Of a stretch of DNA of 64,000 nucleotides, positions 23,070 to 34,418 are shown in pieces (positions within the stretch are counted from its first letter, which is position 1; each line of letters opens with the position of its first letter). Under the pieces are notes generated by a model, which had not been told where the DNA came from, did not search any database, and saw only the letters and a program-made list of their open reading frames with translations. The stretch is from Diadophis punctatus similis (taxonomy: Eukaryota > Chordata > Lepidosauria > Squamata > Dipsadidae). The stretch is taken from the NCBI GenBank assembly GCA_023053685.1, contig JALIGW010000001.1:223842434-223906433 (forward strand), read 5' to 3'. The translations under genes and the position numbers were made by a program.

Positions 23070-23730
23070 TTTGTCAAATTCCTTTTAAAGCCATTTCCAC
23101 ATTCGAGAGAAGCAGACTCTGAAGCACAAATCCATTTTACACAAATGAAGTCTTTCCCAAGTCTCCTCTTTCAGCTGCATTGGTTCATTCCATATTCTGA
23201 GATGTGAAAAAGATATTTTTCTTTCTGTTTGCTTCCACAAGTCAATTGCCTTCTTATACCTCCTTGCCAGACATTCCAAAATAGCCCATCCTGAATTGAA
23301 ATGGCAGGAGCGGTAGAGTATTTACTGCAACAACATTTCTTCCATTTGCTGGGCTTCATACTACTATGATGCTTAGTAAATGATATACAAATATTATGTG
23401 TCTAAGAGACCCAAAACTTGAGGAAGTGGTATGGGGAAGAGAAAAACTAGTTCAGGTATCATTTCTCAGTTACAATGCAAGCAAATTAAATTATATGATA
23501 TTTAAAATGGAATACAAACTTAAAAAAACTGATGGCAGAAAAAGACTCAGTGGTCCATTGAATTTACTCTTTAAGGTTGTTTTACCTATTTGTGCTTTCT
23601 TTTCAATGTATTTATTTTTATTATTTTTTATTATTTTTTATTTATTTGGTTTTTTAAATTTTTGTCAGATGATGGTATGCTTATCCCAAGCATGTTTAAC
23701 TTCAGTTACTAATGAATGACCAATTATTAA
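23070..23730. other. No feature recognised
   Basis: Unique-looking sequence between the copia element and the LINE tail. The open frame at 23396-23719 shows no domain I recognise. Confidence 0.4.
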
Positions 23731-23890
23731 TTTAATTTAATTTAATTTAATTTAATGGATTTGTATGCCGCCCAACTCCCTAGGGACTCTGGGCGGCTCA
23801 CAACATATTCAGATCCATTACAGCAATATAAAATACAATACAATACAATAATTAAAAACATACAAAAGTTAAAAGAGTATCGTCTCACTT

Positions 23891-25152
23891 TCATCCCGCC
23901 TGCCGGAAGAGCCAGGTTTTTATTGCTTTCCGGAAGGCCAGCAGGGTGGGGATAGTCCTGATCTCCGGGGGAAGCTGGTTCCACAGGGAGGGAGCTCCCA
24001 CAGAGAAGGCCCTCCCCCTCGGTCCCGCCAACCGACATTGTTTGGTCGATGGGACCTGGAGCAGGCCGACTCTGTGGGCCCTGACCGGTCGTAGGGAGGT
24101 ATGCGGCAGGATGCGGTCCCGAAGGTAACCTGGCCCTGAGCCATGTAGGGCTTTAAAGGTAACGACCAACACCTTAAATTGGATCCGGAGACTAATGGGC
24201 AACCAATGCAGCTGGCGGATGATTGGTGTTACGTGAGTGCATCTGGGTGCGCCCACCACAGCTCGCGCAGCTGCATTTTGCACCAATTGCAGTCGCCGGA
24301 CACTCTTCAAGGGTAGCCCCATGTAGAGTGCATTGCAGTAATCCAGCCGTGAGGTGATGAGGGCATGAGTGACTGTGAGAAGTGCCCCCCTCTCCAAGTA
24401 GGGTCGCAATTGGTGCACAAGACGTATTTGTGCAAAGATCCCCCTAGCCACAGCTGAAAGATGTTGCTCCAATTTTAGCTGTGGATCTAGGAGGACACCC
24501 AAATTGCGGACCCGTTCTGAGGGAGCTAATTTCTCTCCCCCAAGAACCAAGGAGGGACAGTTGGTCAAATCCTTAGGAGGCAATATCCACAGCCACTCAG
24601 TCTTGTCAGGGTTAAGTTTTAGCCGGTTCTTCCCCATCCAGACCCTAACATCATCCAGGCAACGGCCCATTACGTCTATGGCTTCCCCGAATTGAGACGG
24701 GGTGGAGATGTACAACTGGGTATCATCAGCATATTGCTGATACCTCACCCCGTGTCGTCGGATGATCTCACCCAGTGGCTTCATGTAGATGTTAAACAGG
24801 ATGGGCGAGAGGACCGAGCCCTGTGGCACCCCACATAGTAGGGGCCTAGGGCTCGACCTCTGCCCCCCTGTCAGCACTGACTGCGTCCTGTCAGAGAGGA
24901 AGGAGGAGAACCACTGCAAAACAGTGCCGCCCACCCCCACCTCTCCGAGACGACGCAGAAGGATACCATGGTCAATGGTATCGAAGGCCGCTGAGAGGTC
25001 AAGTAGCACCAGGATAGAGGAATAACCCCCATCCCGGGCTCGCCAGAGATCATCCATCAGGGTGACCAAAGCCGTTTCCGTATTGTAGCCGCGCCTGAAA
25101 CCTGATTGAAAGGGATCCAGAAAATCAGTGTCATCCAACAGCCGTAGGAGCT
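23891..25152 (-). pseudogene. LINE copy 1 ORF2, C-terminal part: reverse transcriptase
   Basis: An open frame of about 420 codons carries most of the RT domain: FLDPFQSGFRRGYNTETAL, LLDLSAAFDTIDHGIL, GVPQGSVLSPILFNIY and the catalytic block YQQYADDTQLY (YADD at 24733-24722). The C-terminal domain follows, with SRLDYCNALYMGLP, LHWLPISLRIQFK and FRKAIKTWLF before the stop. Such RTs copy LINE RNA at a nick made by the element's endonuclease. The LSAAFDTIDH form is closer to L2 than to classical CR1, from memory. The upstream end is cut by the provirus. Confidence 0.9.
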
Positions 25153-25156
25153 GGAG

Positions 25157-25665
25157 TAAAGTAGGGGCTACAATCAATTATGCCCCAAAACCAGGCCTGA
25201 CAAAGTCTGGACAATGTTACAAGGCAAGCCAAGTAAACACGTATCTCAATATCCATTAGTTCTGCAGAAAGGACCTGCCCTGTCAGCCCTAATTAATATA
25301 TGTATCCTTTCTAGATATGCTGACCATGAGAAAGAGTTTTGCTATGTCTACAGTATTATGTGAACCGTTGTATTGTTCCTCAAAAACAAATGTCAAGGAT
25401 AAACCACAGTTGGGAAACATCTGTGCTAATATGTCTTATATGCTTAACTGTCTGTTCCCAGTTCCTTATATTATTTTAAGATAAGTTTGCCTCATTGTAT
25501 ACCATAAATGGGCATAGGAAATACATACGTAATCCAGGGTATAAGAATCTGGTCCTGTCTAGTATTCAGGGTTCAGGCCTTTGCATTTGCTTTGAACCTG
25601 CGCATATCAATAAACCTTTCCTTCTGTACAAGTGCTTGCTTAGTGTCCTGATTCATTCTACAACA
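25157..25665 (+). repeat. 5' LTR of the provirus
   Basis: It starts TAAAGTAGGGG (TA instead of the usual TG) and ends CTACAACA. A TATAAG box is at 25540-25545 and the AATAAA signal at 25609-25614, which would place the transcript start between them. Only one difference from the 3' LTR was seen (GGACCTGCC here, GGAACTGCC there). Confidence 0.9.
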
Positions 25666-25668
25666 GTT

Positions 25669-25686
25669 TTGGCGACCCAGATGGGA
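25669..25686 (+). promoter_or_regulatory. Retroviral primer-binding site
   Basis: TGGCGACCCAGATGGGAC begins three bases after the LTR. The TGG start fits a tRNA CCA end. It most resembles a tRNA-Ser type site from memory (TGGCGAC...GATGGGA) with a few mismatches in the middle. The tRNA identity was not checked. Confidence 0.6.
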
Positions 25687-26086
25687 CGTTAAGCGAGGCG
25701 CTATTGCGCTGAGGGCTGCCTGATCCCCTTGGACCCTGGGAGGGGCCACTTCTGAACATTCTCCAGGCGCCACGGGGGTTATACCTCCGGGAGACGGCAG
25801 TGACACCTCCAGGGGGCCGACGGTGCTGAAAGCAAGTCCAAGAACCCTTGAGGGAAGGAAAGGGGTCTGAACTGATTCCTGGCCAGGACGAGACATCTCA
25901 GGCGAGTATATGTAAATGTGTTTACCTATCTCATTTGCAGATAGAAGAAGGGACCTGATCTCTCCCTTCGGCTCGGGACTGGAGTCCTAACGAAGCCGTG
26001 TTAGGTTGTGTGGGAAGGGTCGTTGCCGAGGTTCCGTCCAGTGACCGTGATATTCCGGGGCTGGCGGCCGGTGACTTTGTGCTAGG
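25687..26086 (+). other. Retroviral leader (packaging region)
   Basis: A GC-rich leader of 400 bp between the primer-binding site and gag. It probably contains the RNA packaging signal and the splice donor for env (a candidate is CAGGCGAGTAT near 25890). Neither is proven by the sequence alone. Confidence 0.45.
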
Positions 26087-27925
26087 ATGGGAGGTGGTAG
26101 CAGCATTCCCAGCACCCCGTTGGAATGCATGATTAAGGGCTTTGATGATTATTTCAACCATGCTCAGTATAGGGTTCCTTATCCAAAAGTAACAAAGGAT
26201 AGGTTACGTTATTTGTGTGAACAGCAATGGCCACATATGGGTGTTGGGTGGCCACCGGAGGGTACCTTTCAGAACCAAGTTATTGATGATCTTACCTCAG
26301 TGATAGCTGCTAATGAGGAAAAATACCCCAATCAATTTCCATATATAGATCAGTGGGGAGATGCTGTAAGTGAGAAAGCGGATGATTTGTTGCAATGTCA
26401 GGCTGAAATGGTTCGTTTATGTGTGGCTAGACCAAGAGGGAAAAAGCTGAAGGTGCCGGCAGGAAAGACTAAGGATTTGAAGGTGTCAGAAGTTAGAGTC
26501 TCTGCCTTTCGAAAGAAGGTGTTAGTTCAGGGAGACGAAGAGATTTTACATCCCCCGCCGTATGCGCCGATACCTTTGATCCCTCCTGCACCCCCCCTAG
26601 GGCACCCAGGAGCAGCTGGTGGTGTAGCCGATGGGGGAAAGCAGGGAGGGGTTGATGTTGATCCAGCTGTTCGGAGAAAGCAGACAAAGCAAAAACATGG
26701 CAATGCAAAGAGTGAGGAATGGAGAGAGGAGAGTGCTTTTAGTGAAGAGGAATATGAGGAAGCTAGGGGGGAGGATGTTTCAGGGAGACCAGTAACTAGG
26801 GCTGCAGCTAGGGCAGCAGCAGAAGCTGAAAGGGTGGCGGCTGAAAGAGTAGGGGAGGACGTGGCCACCAGACCCAGTTTTGTAGCTCCTTTAAGGCAAA
26901 TGGATCAACAAGTTGTGAATCCACAGGGAGTGTTAGAGTACAGACCTTGTTTTCAGTATGTCCCCTTCTCAACTACTGATCTTTTGAATTGGAAGCAGCA
27001 TTATGGACCTTTGTCAGCTAAGCCGACTGAAATGGCAGATCTCTTTCAGACAATTATGCAGACGCATAATCCTAATTGGCAGGATATACAACAGTTAATG
27101 AATGCTTTGTTGACGCCAGAAGAAAGGGAAAAGTGGAAAACAGCTGTAAGGGGATGCATAAGGGATAGATTTCCGAATATACAGGATCTGAGTCAAGAGT
27201 TGGCAGATAGAGCTCCTGAGCAGGATCCTGGGTGGGATCCTAAGATTCAGCCCCAAATGACAAGGCTGCGAGAATACCAGAATTTGACAGTAGAGGCTTT
27301 AAGGAAGGCAGGAAGGCCCCCGGTGAACATGTCGAAGCCGGCTCTAATTACCCAAGGGGCAGATGAGAGTCCGGAAAGCTTCCTCCAAAGGTTGATTGAA
27401 GCCTATGAATTGTATACGCAGGTTGATCCAAGAGCACCTGATAATGTGAGGATGCTGAATGAAAGATTTATTGCCCAGAGCTATGATGATATTCGTAAGA
27501 AATTACAGAAGTTGGAGGGGGCATTAGGGAAAAATACCACGGAGTTGCTGGAAGTAGCAAGAAAAGTTTTTGTGAATAGGGATAAGGTGGAGAAAAAGGA
27601 GAGAGATGCCCGTATGCAGAAGAAAACGGAATTGTTAGCAGTAGCGTTGCAAGGGGGAACACGGACTTTAGGATTCAATCAATGTGCCCATTGTGGCTCT
27701 GAGGGTCATTGGCAGAGGGAATGCCCACGTAGATTGATGAGAGGACGATTTGTGCGGGGCCGGCCCTCTTTTGGTCGAGGTTTTATAGGAAGAGAGGGTC
27801 CACCCAGGCATTTAGCTAGGGGATGGAATCCACAATATGCACAGGCTGGAAGGGGGATGCCCAGCTCTGAGAGAGAGCCTGAGGTAGCAGGTATTGGATT
27901 GGCTGGCACTGGATGGACAGACTGA
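26087..27925 (+). CDS. gag: Retroviral Gag polyprotein
   Basis: An open frame of 612 codons begins MGGGSS, a likely N-myristoylation signal for membrane targeting of the matrix part. A PPPY late-budding motif sits at residues 156-159 inside a proline-rich stretch. A charged Glu/Ala/Arg-rich region follows, then capsid (about 290-510), and one CCHC zinc knuckle (CAHCGSEGHWQREC, from residue 533) in an Arg/Gly-rich nucleocapsid. Matrix, late motif, capsid, single-knuckle nucleocapsid is the gammaretroviral layout; the length is a little above the usual. It ends in UGA, after which the same frame continues into pol. Confidence 0.92.
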   Translation: MGGGSSIPSTPLECMIKGFDDYFNHAQYRVPYPKVTKDRLRYLCEQQWPHMGVGWPPEGTFQNQVIDDLTSVIAANEEKYPNQFPYIDQWGDAVSEKADDLLQCQAEMVRLCVARPRGKKLKVPAGKTKDLKVSEVRVSAFRKKVLVQGDEEILHPPPYAPIPLIPPAPPLGHPGAAGGVADGGKQGGVDVDPAVRRKQTKQKHGNAKSEEWREESAFSEEEYEEARGEDVSGRPVTRAAARAAAEAERVAAERVGEDVATRPSFVAPLRQMDQQVVNPQGVLEYRPCFQYVPFSTTDLLNWKQHYGPLSAKPTEMADLFQTIMQTHNPNWQDIQQLMNALLTPEEREKWKTAVRGCIRDRFPNIQDLSQELADRAPEQDPGWDPKIQPQMTRLREYQNLTVEALRKAGRPPVNMSKPALITQGADESPESFLQRLIEAYELYTQVDPRAPDNVRMLNERFIAQSYDDIRKKLQKLEGALGKNTTELLEVARKVFVNRDKVEKKERDARMQKKTELLAVALQGGTRTLGFNQCAHCGSEGHWQRECPRRLMRGRFVRGRPSFGRGFIGREGPPRHLARGWNPQYAQAGRGMPSSEREPEVAGIGLAGTGWTD

Positions 27926-27928
27926 CGG
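27923..27928 (+). promoter_or_regulatory. gag-pol junction stop UGA CGG, candidate readthrough site
   Basis: Gag ends in TGA followed by CGG, and the reading frame stays open without a shift for the whole of pol. Gammaretroviruses make Gag-Pol by stop-codon readthrough, normally at UAG. UGA followed by CGG or CUA plus a downstream RNA structure is a known readthrough context in several RNA viruses. The next bases (GGACCTGG) are G/C-rich and could start a structure, which I did not fold. Confidence 0.6.
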
Positions 27929-30900
27929 GGACCTGGCTTGGAACAGACCCCCCCTGAGCCTATGGTTACCCTGAATATTGGGGGTCATAATACTTCGTTT
28001 CTGGTTGATACAGGGGCAGGTAGATCGGTGGTGAATAATCTTATTACTGCCCCAGGACCACATCAAATACAAGTACAAGGGGTTTCTGGCCAAGTTATAG
28101 GGCGGCAAGTCCTCAAACCTGTAACCTGTATATTCAAAGGGTCAGAAATCCAACATGAATTCTTATATATTCCTGAGTGCCCAATACCCCTTATGGGAAG
28201 GGACTTGCTCAGTAAACTTGGGGCCACTATTTCTTTTGATGAGGGTCAACAATCCATTACAGTTAAACACAAGCCAGACACCATGTGGAGATTAATGGTA
28301 GTCAGACCAGTGGAACCTCTTGATGAAAAATGGAAGGAATTTGGTGTGCCAGGATTATGGTCAGAGGACAATCCCCCTGGGTATGCAGCACATCACCCCC
28401 CCATCATAGTAGAGGTAAAACCTTCAGCCACCCCAGTACACATTAGACAGCGCCCGTGTTCTAGGGAAGCGATTGCTGCCATTTATGAGTGTATTCAGAA
28501 ATACCTGAAGGCAGGAATTTTGGTTCCTATACAGTCGCCATGGAATACACCTATTTTGCCAATTAAAAAGCCTGATGGTTCATATCGACCAGTTCAAGAC
28601 CTTAGAGTAGTTAATAGCATGACAGTGACAATACATCCAGCAGTGCCCAATCCATACACCCTTCTGAGCTTAATCCCACCACAGGCAAAGTGGTTTTCAG
28701 TAATTGACTTAAAAGACGCCTTCTTTACTATTCCAATACATCCAGTGAGCCAACCTTTGTTCGCATTTGAATGGGAAAGTCCAATTACTGGCACAAAAAT
28801 GCAATATACCTGGACCCGCCTTCCACAAGGTTTTAAGAATTCACCGACATTGTTTGGGACGGCCCTAGGTCGAGATTTATTATACTATGTACCCATACAG
28901 CAAGGGGATACTTTGCTGCAATATGTAGATGATGTGTTAGTAACGGGACAGACAGAAGACACTTGTTGGGAGAATACAAAGGCACTGTTTGTATTGTTGT
29001 TAGAGTGTGGATATCGTGTCTCTAAAAAGAAGGCACAATTGGTGCAGAAATGTGTGCGATATTTAGGATATGATATTGAACACGGACGGAGGGCTTTAGG
29101 ACCTGAGCGGAAAGAGGCAGTCTTGGCCATTGCAGCACCTACTAACAGGAGACAGCTCAGAGGATTTTTAGGCTTGGCTGGCTTTTGTCGTATATGGATT
29201 CCCAATTTTGCCTTGATGGCTGCCCCCTTATATGCTTCAACTAAGGGAGGCAATGCAGATCCTTTTGTATGGACTAAGGAGCAACATCACGCATTTATAG
29301 AGATTAAGACAGCTTTAATAAAAGCACCAGCGCTAGCTCTGCCGAATTTAGACAAACCTTTTAATTTGTATGTGGACACAAAATTGAATATGGCTTTAGG
29401 AGTTTTGACCCAGCAGCTTGGTAAATGGCAGCAACCTGTTGCCTACCTCTCTAAACAGCTAGATGGGGTAGCTCAGGGTTGGCCACATTGTCTCAAGGCT
29501 CTAGCTGCTATTGCTGAATTGTTGCAGGATTGTAACAAGCTTACCTTTTCTTGCCCTGTTAATGTACATACTCCTCATGCTGTCCAAGCTATCTTAGATC
29601 AGAAAGGACATTTGTGGATTAGCAGCCAACGATTGGTGAAATATCAGGCAATGTTAATAGAAAATCCTCACGTTACCTTAATTGTTTCAAATAAACTGAA
29701 TCCTGCTACCCTTCTACCCATAGATGTGGATTTGCAGCATGATTGTTTGCAGGTATTAGAAAGTGTGTATTCTACTCGACCAGATTTGACAGATATGCCT
29801 TTATCGAATGCAGATTATTATTGGTACACAGATGGTTCTAGTTACATTCATGATGGGATGCGAGTAGCTGGATATGCAATTGTAGATGATGATAAGGTCA
29901 TAGAAAGTGGATCTCTTGGCAAAGGTGTCAGTGCCCAGGTGGCTGAATTATGGGCATTAATTAGGGCCCTGGAAAGGGCTTCTGGGGAGAAGTTGAACGT
30001 GTGGACAGATAGTAAATATGCTTTCTTGACATTGCATGCACATGGTGCAGTATATAAAGAACGAGGTTTCAGAGATTCTGCAGGGAAATATATCCAGCAT
30101 GGACATTTAATTCAACGATTAATTGATGCAGTTCAAAAACCAAAGAAAGTAGCTGTGATGCATTGTAAAGGACATCAACGAGGAGATGATAGAGTTGTTT
30201 TGGGAAATAGGGCTGCTGACTCTGAGGCACGAGCTGCAGCACTCAGATTTGATAAGCCATTACCAGATCTTTCTATTCATGTGGCTATGGATTTAGGGGT
30301 ACTACCGCCGAGTATCAAACCCTCATATTCTCGATCTGAATGTGCAAAGGCAGTGAATGACCTTAAAGCTATAGTCAAAGAGGGGTGGTATATTCTTCCA
30401 GACAAGCGAATTTATGTCCCTTATTCAGTGACTTGGCAATTAGTGCAATCCTCACATACTGCAACACATATGGGGAAGTCGGCACTTGAAACAGCATTAG
30501 CTCGTGATTATTATATTGATGGTCTAGCTGGAATTGTTGCTAAGGTAGTCTCGCAATGTGTTACCTGTGCTAAAGTGAACCCCAGGCAAGGACCTCTATT
30601 GCCCCCTGGAACAATACCTGTCTCATATTATCCAATGGATACTGTGATGGTGGACTTTACAGATATGCCTAGATGTGGATTTTACAATGCAATGTTAGTT
30701 ATTATTGATTTATATACTGGATGGCCGGAGGCTTATCCCACTAAAACTAAGAAGGCTCGTGAGGTAACTAGGGTGTTGTTGAAAGACCTCATCCCACGTT
30801 ATGGTTGCCCTTCCTATATTTCATCTGATAATGGTCCTGAATTCGTGCATCATATTAATCAGGCCTTGGCGAAAGCACTTGGGGTACATTGGCGGTTTCA

Positions 30901-31474
30901 TTCGGCATTTCACCCCCAATCCGCGGCCCCATGTGAAAGATTGCACCGCACCCTAAAGGAGAGGATTACCAAAATATGTACGGAGACACACCTAAAATGG
31001 CCTGATGCTCTTCCTCTTGCTCTATATGCCATTAGAAGTGCTCCAAAGAGGAAACATAACTTATCACCATATGAACTCATGTTTGGGCGACCTCCTACTT
31101 TACTCAGACGACATCTAGCAGGATGGCCCGATTTAGGCCACAAGGGGGGAGTATGGACTATGGAAATGGTACAGGAATTAAACAAACAAGTTGAGAAACT
31201 GAAAAACTATGTACTGGAGCAATCCCCTCCGAGATTAGTTACTAAATGTCATAGCTTCATGCCAGGGGATCGGGTATGGGTTAAACATTGGAAGAAGGAA
31301 CAATTAGTGGGGCGGTGGAAGGGGCCCTATGTTGTAATCATGTCATCTCCACTAGCTATCAAGATTGCTGAATCTAAATCGTGGATCCATTGGACACGAG
31401 TCAAGAAGGCCGCAGATGAGCAGAGACTTATCCTGCAGAGAACCCATCCTATGAAGCTCAGACCAAGAAACTAA
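27926..31474 (+). CDS. pol: Retroviral protease, reverse transcriptase, RNase H and integrase (Pol)
   Basis: The frame is open for about 1180 codons after the gag stop and has no AUG near its start, as expected for a readthrough product. The protease shows LVDTGAGRS (near 28003). The RT has LPQGFKNSPTLFGTAL and the catalytic YVDD at 28922-28933. RNase H has YTDGSS (29825 on) with the downstream E and D of AELWALIRAL and WTDSKYA. Integrase has an HX3H...CX2C zinc finger (HTATH to CVTC, about 30455-30570), catalytic blocks DFTDMP, SSDNGPEF and APCERLHR, and a C-terminal WKGPYVVI block. All catalytic positions I can check are present. Confidence 0.95.
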   Translation, partial: RGPGLEQTPPEPMVTLNIGGHNTSFLVDTGAGRSVVNNLITAPGPHQIQVQGVSGQVIGRQVLKPVTCIFKGSEIQHEFLYIPECPIPLMGRDLLSKLGATISFDEGQQSITVKHKPDTMWRLMVVRPVEPLDEKWKEFGVPGLWSEDNPPGYAAHHPPIIVEVKPSATPVHIRQRPCSREAIAAIYECIQKYLKAGILVPIQSPWNTPILPIKKPDGSYRPVQDLRVVNSMTVTIHPAVPNPYTLLSLIPPQAKWFSVIDLKDAFFTIPIHPVSQPLFAFEWESPITGTKMQYTWTRLPQGFKNSPTLFGTALGRDLLYYVPIQQGDTLLQYVDDVLVTGQTEDTCWENTKALFVLLLECGYRVSKKKAQLVQKCVRYLGYDIEHGRRALGPERKEAVLAIAAPTNRRQLRGFLGLAGFCRIWIPNFALMAAPLYASTKGGNADPFVWTKEQHHAFIEIKTALIKAPALALPNLDKPFNLYVDTKLNMALGVLTQQLGKWQQPVAYLSKQLDGVAQGWPHCLKALAAIAELLQDCNKLTFSCPVNVHTPHAVQAILDQKGHLWISSQRLVKYQAMLIENPHVTLIVSNKLNPATLLPIDVDLQHDCLQVLESVYSTRPDLTDMPLSNADYYWYTDGSSYIHDGMRVAGYAIVDDDKVIESGSLGKGVSAQVAELWALIRALERASGEKLNVWTDSKYAFLTLHAHGAVYKERGFRDSAGKYIQHGHLIQRLIDAVQKPKKVAVMHCKGHQRGDDRVVLGNRAADSEARAAALRFDKPLPDLSIHVAMDLGVLPPSIKPSYSRSECAKAVNDLKAIVKEGWYILPDKRIYVPYSVTWQLVQSSHTATHMGKSALETALARDYYIDGLAGIVAKVVSQCVTCAKVNPRQGPLLPPGTIPVSYYPMDTVMVDFTDMPRCGFYNAMLVIIDLYTGWPEAYPTKTKKAREVTRVLLKDLIPRYGCPSYISSDNGPEFVHHINQALAKALGVHWRFHSAFHPQSAAPCERLHRTLKERITKICTETHLKWPDALPLALYAIRSAPKRKHNLSPYELMFGRPPTLLRRHLAGWPDLGHKGGVWTMEMVQELNKQVEKLKNYVLEQSPPRLVTKCHSFMPGDRVWVKHWKKEQLVGRWKGPYVVIMSSPLAIKIAESKSWIHWTRVKKAADEQRLILQRTHPMKLRPRN

Positions 31475-31694
31475 GACGATCAGGACTTTCTGCTTTGATG
31501 CTTTGCTGCAGGTAACATTATATGTGTTAATCTCCACCACAGACAGAACTTTCTCTAACATAGGAACTTTCTTTTACTACAAGGCCACTCTGCAAAAACC
31601 TTACCGGCAATAGGTTTTCTTCGTACAGTGGTGAACATATACCCCTGCTGGGCCACTCCTGGAAGCTGGCTCTTTACGCACGGGTGAAGAAAGG
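31475..31694 (+). other. pol-env spacer
   Basis: A 220-bp interval. In a gamma-type virus the splice acceptor for env would lie in late pol or here; TTTGCTGCAG at 31502-31511 is one candidate. Confidence 0.3.
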
Positions 31695-34418
31695 ATGAAG
31701 ATGGACCCTCTTTGGATGACCATAATTGTACTGTTTTTTATAAGCAACAATCATGTGCTAGGAAATAGTGTATGTATTAGCAATTTGGGACAATGGAGTC
31801 TCCCAGGTGACAGGCCTCACATCAGCCAATCTTACACTGTGGGACAAGGACAGGAATGTGAAGGCCACCCTCCTCTTACATTACAACCTGAATGTTGGAT
31901 AGGAATATTACCACATCCCTGTCAATTCCCTCAAGCTTTTGATACAATTGTTAAGGAAACATGCCTTACTAGGCAGTCAGTGAATCCAGAGGTATGTCAA
32001 TTTGTAGGATACATCTTGCGAAAAGGCATGTGTGCACAAGCCCCATATAAAGGTCTACCACCCCCTGTTAGATTAGATTGTGGTAATCCTTTATTTTGGG
32101 GTTGGAACCGTATAACATATATTAGCCAGTTAAAACCAGGTTGGGAAGGAATTTGTCTTATCCGCTCTATCCCTGAGATGGACTTAGAATTTGGTCATAC
32201 AATAAAAGAATCAAAACCCAGACGTAAAAAAGGTAAGCGCAGAACTGGTCGTGAAACTAATACCCTACCTTATGCCTCTAACTCTTCTATAACCCCTTCC
32301 CTGACACGAATAAGGCGCAAACGAATCCTAGGGGAAATTGTCAATCACATACAATGTCAGCAGTGCATTCATGTTACTATGACAGGGAACATTATTACTC
32401 ATACCTTGGTGTATCATACATCAGTTCCTCCCACCTGTACACAATTTGACCTTTTGGATTGCACACTTAATGGGACATCATATAAGCAATGTAATGGTTC
32501 CCAGGGAATCCAATGTTATGATCCAAAACAAGCTACGAGAGTAACGAATTACCAAGTTATTCTCAGACACAAAACTTGTGGAAGAAAGGAAGAAATTACT
32601 AGACTAGTAACTCCCACTCTAAATCAGCAGGCTACCTTAAAATTTGATGTCTGCGCAATCATAAACAGAGCTTGCTTTCCCAGAGGAGGTTGTGGAGGTT
32701 TAGCTTGGGAGCGCACCTATACGTTCAATGATAAATATATGTGTCTAGAAAGAAATGGTCCTCGTAGTGCTGAATGTCAAAATATAGAATTCAATTATTG
32801 TCCCTATTGGACTTGTGTTGCTTTTGCAACCTGGATGAAAGGACCTACAGGGCCCCATCAAATAGCCTTAACAAAAGGAACTGCTAATACTAACTGTAAC
32901 AAGGGAGAGTGTAATCCTGTTTTGCTATCTCTCACCCCGAAAAGCACTTTTCAGCCCATTGTTATGGGACTTCAAATAGACGGGAAGGGATCTGATCCCG
33001 GGACGCTGCTAGAATTAGAAGTAACCACCAAAACTACCTCCATAGGACGTAAGAAAAGTCTGTTTTGGTCCTATTATCAAGAGATAGAAAAACTTAACCT
33101 TCAGGAATTACCCTCAAAGGTGGTAAATACCTTTGTGGAGCTAGCTGAAAATGTAGCAAACATTTTAAACGTAAGCAGTTGCTTTGTATGTGGAGGAACC
33201 AATATGGGAGAAAAATGGCCTTGGGAAGCCCAGGAGCTGAACTATACTACAGTGCTTGAAATGGAGAAAGTAGGTAACCTTACTGCTACACTAGGTAAAG
33301 ATGGGAATTGGGCTTTAACTTCCAATTTAGTTGGGTCGGTATGCTATACCCGGAACCATACCACTGGATGCCAACAGGTAGGAGCTCTCAGATGTCTATC
33401 TGCCTGGAATAATGGTCAATAGTGGTCAGGTAAGGGTCAAATACCACCCTGGGAAGCAAAAGCCCTGGAATCCGTAAACCTATTAAAACAATATATTTTG
33501 GATCCCCAGAATTATTCCAAGAAATGGTTAGCTCCAGATGGTATGTATTGGATTTGTGGTAAATATGCATATAGCCAATTGCCTTCTAATTGGTGTGGTT
33601 CCTGTGTTTTGGGTCTTATCAGACCTGGCTTTTTCCTTTTGCCTCTTCGCCATCGACAGATATTAGGTATCCCTGTATATGATGAAGTGGGAAACATTCG
33701 TACTGAACGGGCCATAGATACATCCATAATTGACAACCTAAAAATAGGTACCTGGAAAGATGATGAATGGCCCCCAGAGAGAATTATTCAAGTCTATGGT
33801 CCCGCTACTTGGGCCGAAGATGGTACCTATGGTTATAGAACCCCTATCTACATGTTGAACCGTCTAATTAGATTGCAGGCTGTTATTGAAATAATTACTA
33901 ATGAAACGGTGTTAGGATTAACAAAATTAGCTGTGGAGGGAGTTAAATCCCGCACGTATATCATGCAAAATCGCTTAGCTTTAGATTACCTGCTAGCCAA
34001 AGAAGGAGGTGTATGTGGGAAATTTAACCTTTCTAATTGTTGTGTTGAAATAGATGACAGTGGACATGTTATCCAGGAAATTACTAATAAAATGGTTAAA
34101 ATTGCTCATGTTCCAGTTCAGACCTGGAAAGGCCTGAATCTGAAAGATATTTTTGGCCAGTGGTTTCCTAAACTCCCTGGCCTACAAGCAATTGTAGCCT
34201 TAATAGGAATTATAGCTGCCGGTTGTATTATTCTTCCCTGTGTTTTGCCAATATTAGTCAAAGCTATTACTAACAGTTTATCTCTCTTAGCCGAACGAAA
34301 GGCAACAGCCCAGGTAATGGCTATGTGGGAATATGAAGGCTTACGCCAATCACTCCATCAGGAACCTAAGTATGTAACTCTTCTGTCTAGTGATTCAGAG
34401 TTACAAAGGGGGGACTAA
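31695..34418 (+). pseudogene. env: Retroviral envelope gene with one in-frame stop
   Basis: It starts with a signal peptide (hydrophobic residues 8-18). The frame is open for 575 codons, meets TAG at 33420-33422, and is open again in the same frame to 34418. Before the stop there is a furin-type RIRRKR (residues 205-210), CQQC just after it, and a CXXC motif (CFVC, near residue 496). After the stop come a heptad-like segment ([20 protein letters not shown]), the immunosuppressive-type region, a CX6CC motif ([10 protein letters not shown], about 34013-34042), one membrane span (about 34171-34250) and a short tail. Many NXS/T sites occur. The first furin-type site is unusually early for a surface/transmembrane boundary. 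The subfamily is not identified. Confidence 0.85.
34405..34414 (+). promoter_or_regulatory. Retroviral polypurine tract
   Basis: AAAGGGGGGA immediately before the 3' LTR, the usual plus-strand primer site. It overlaps the end of env. Confidence 0.8.
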
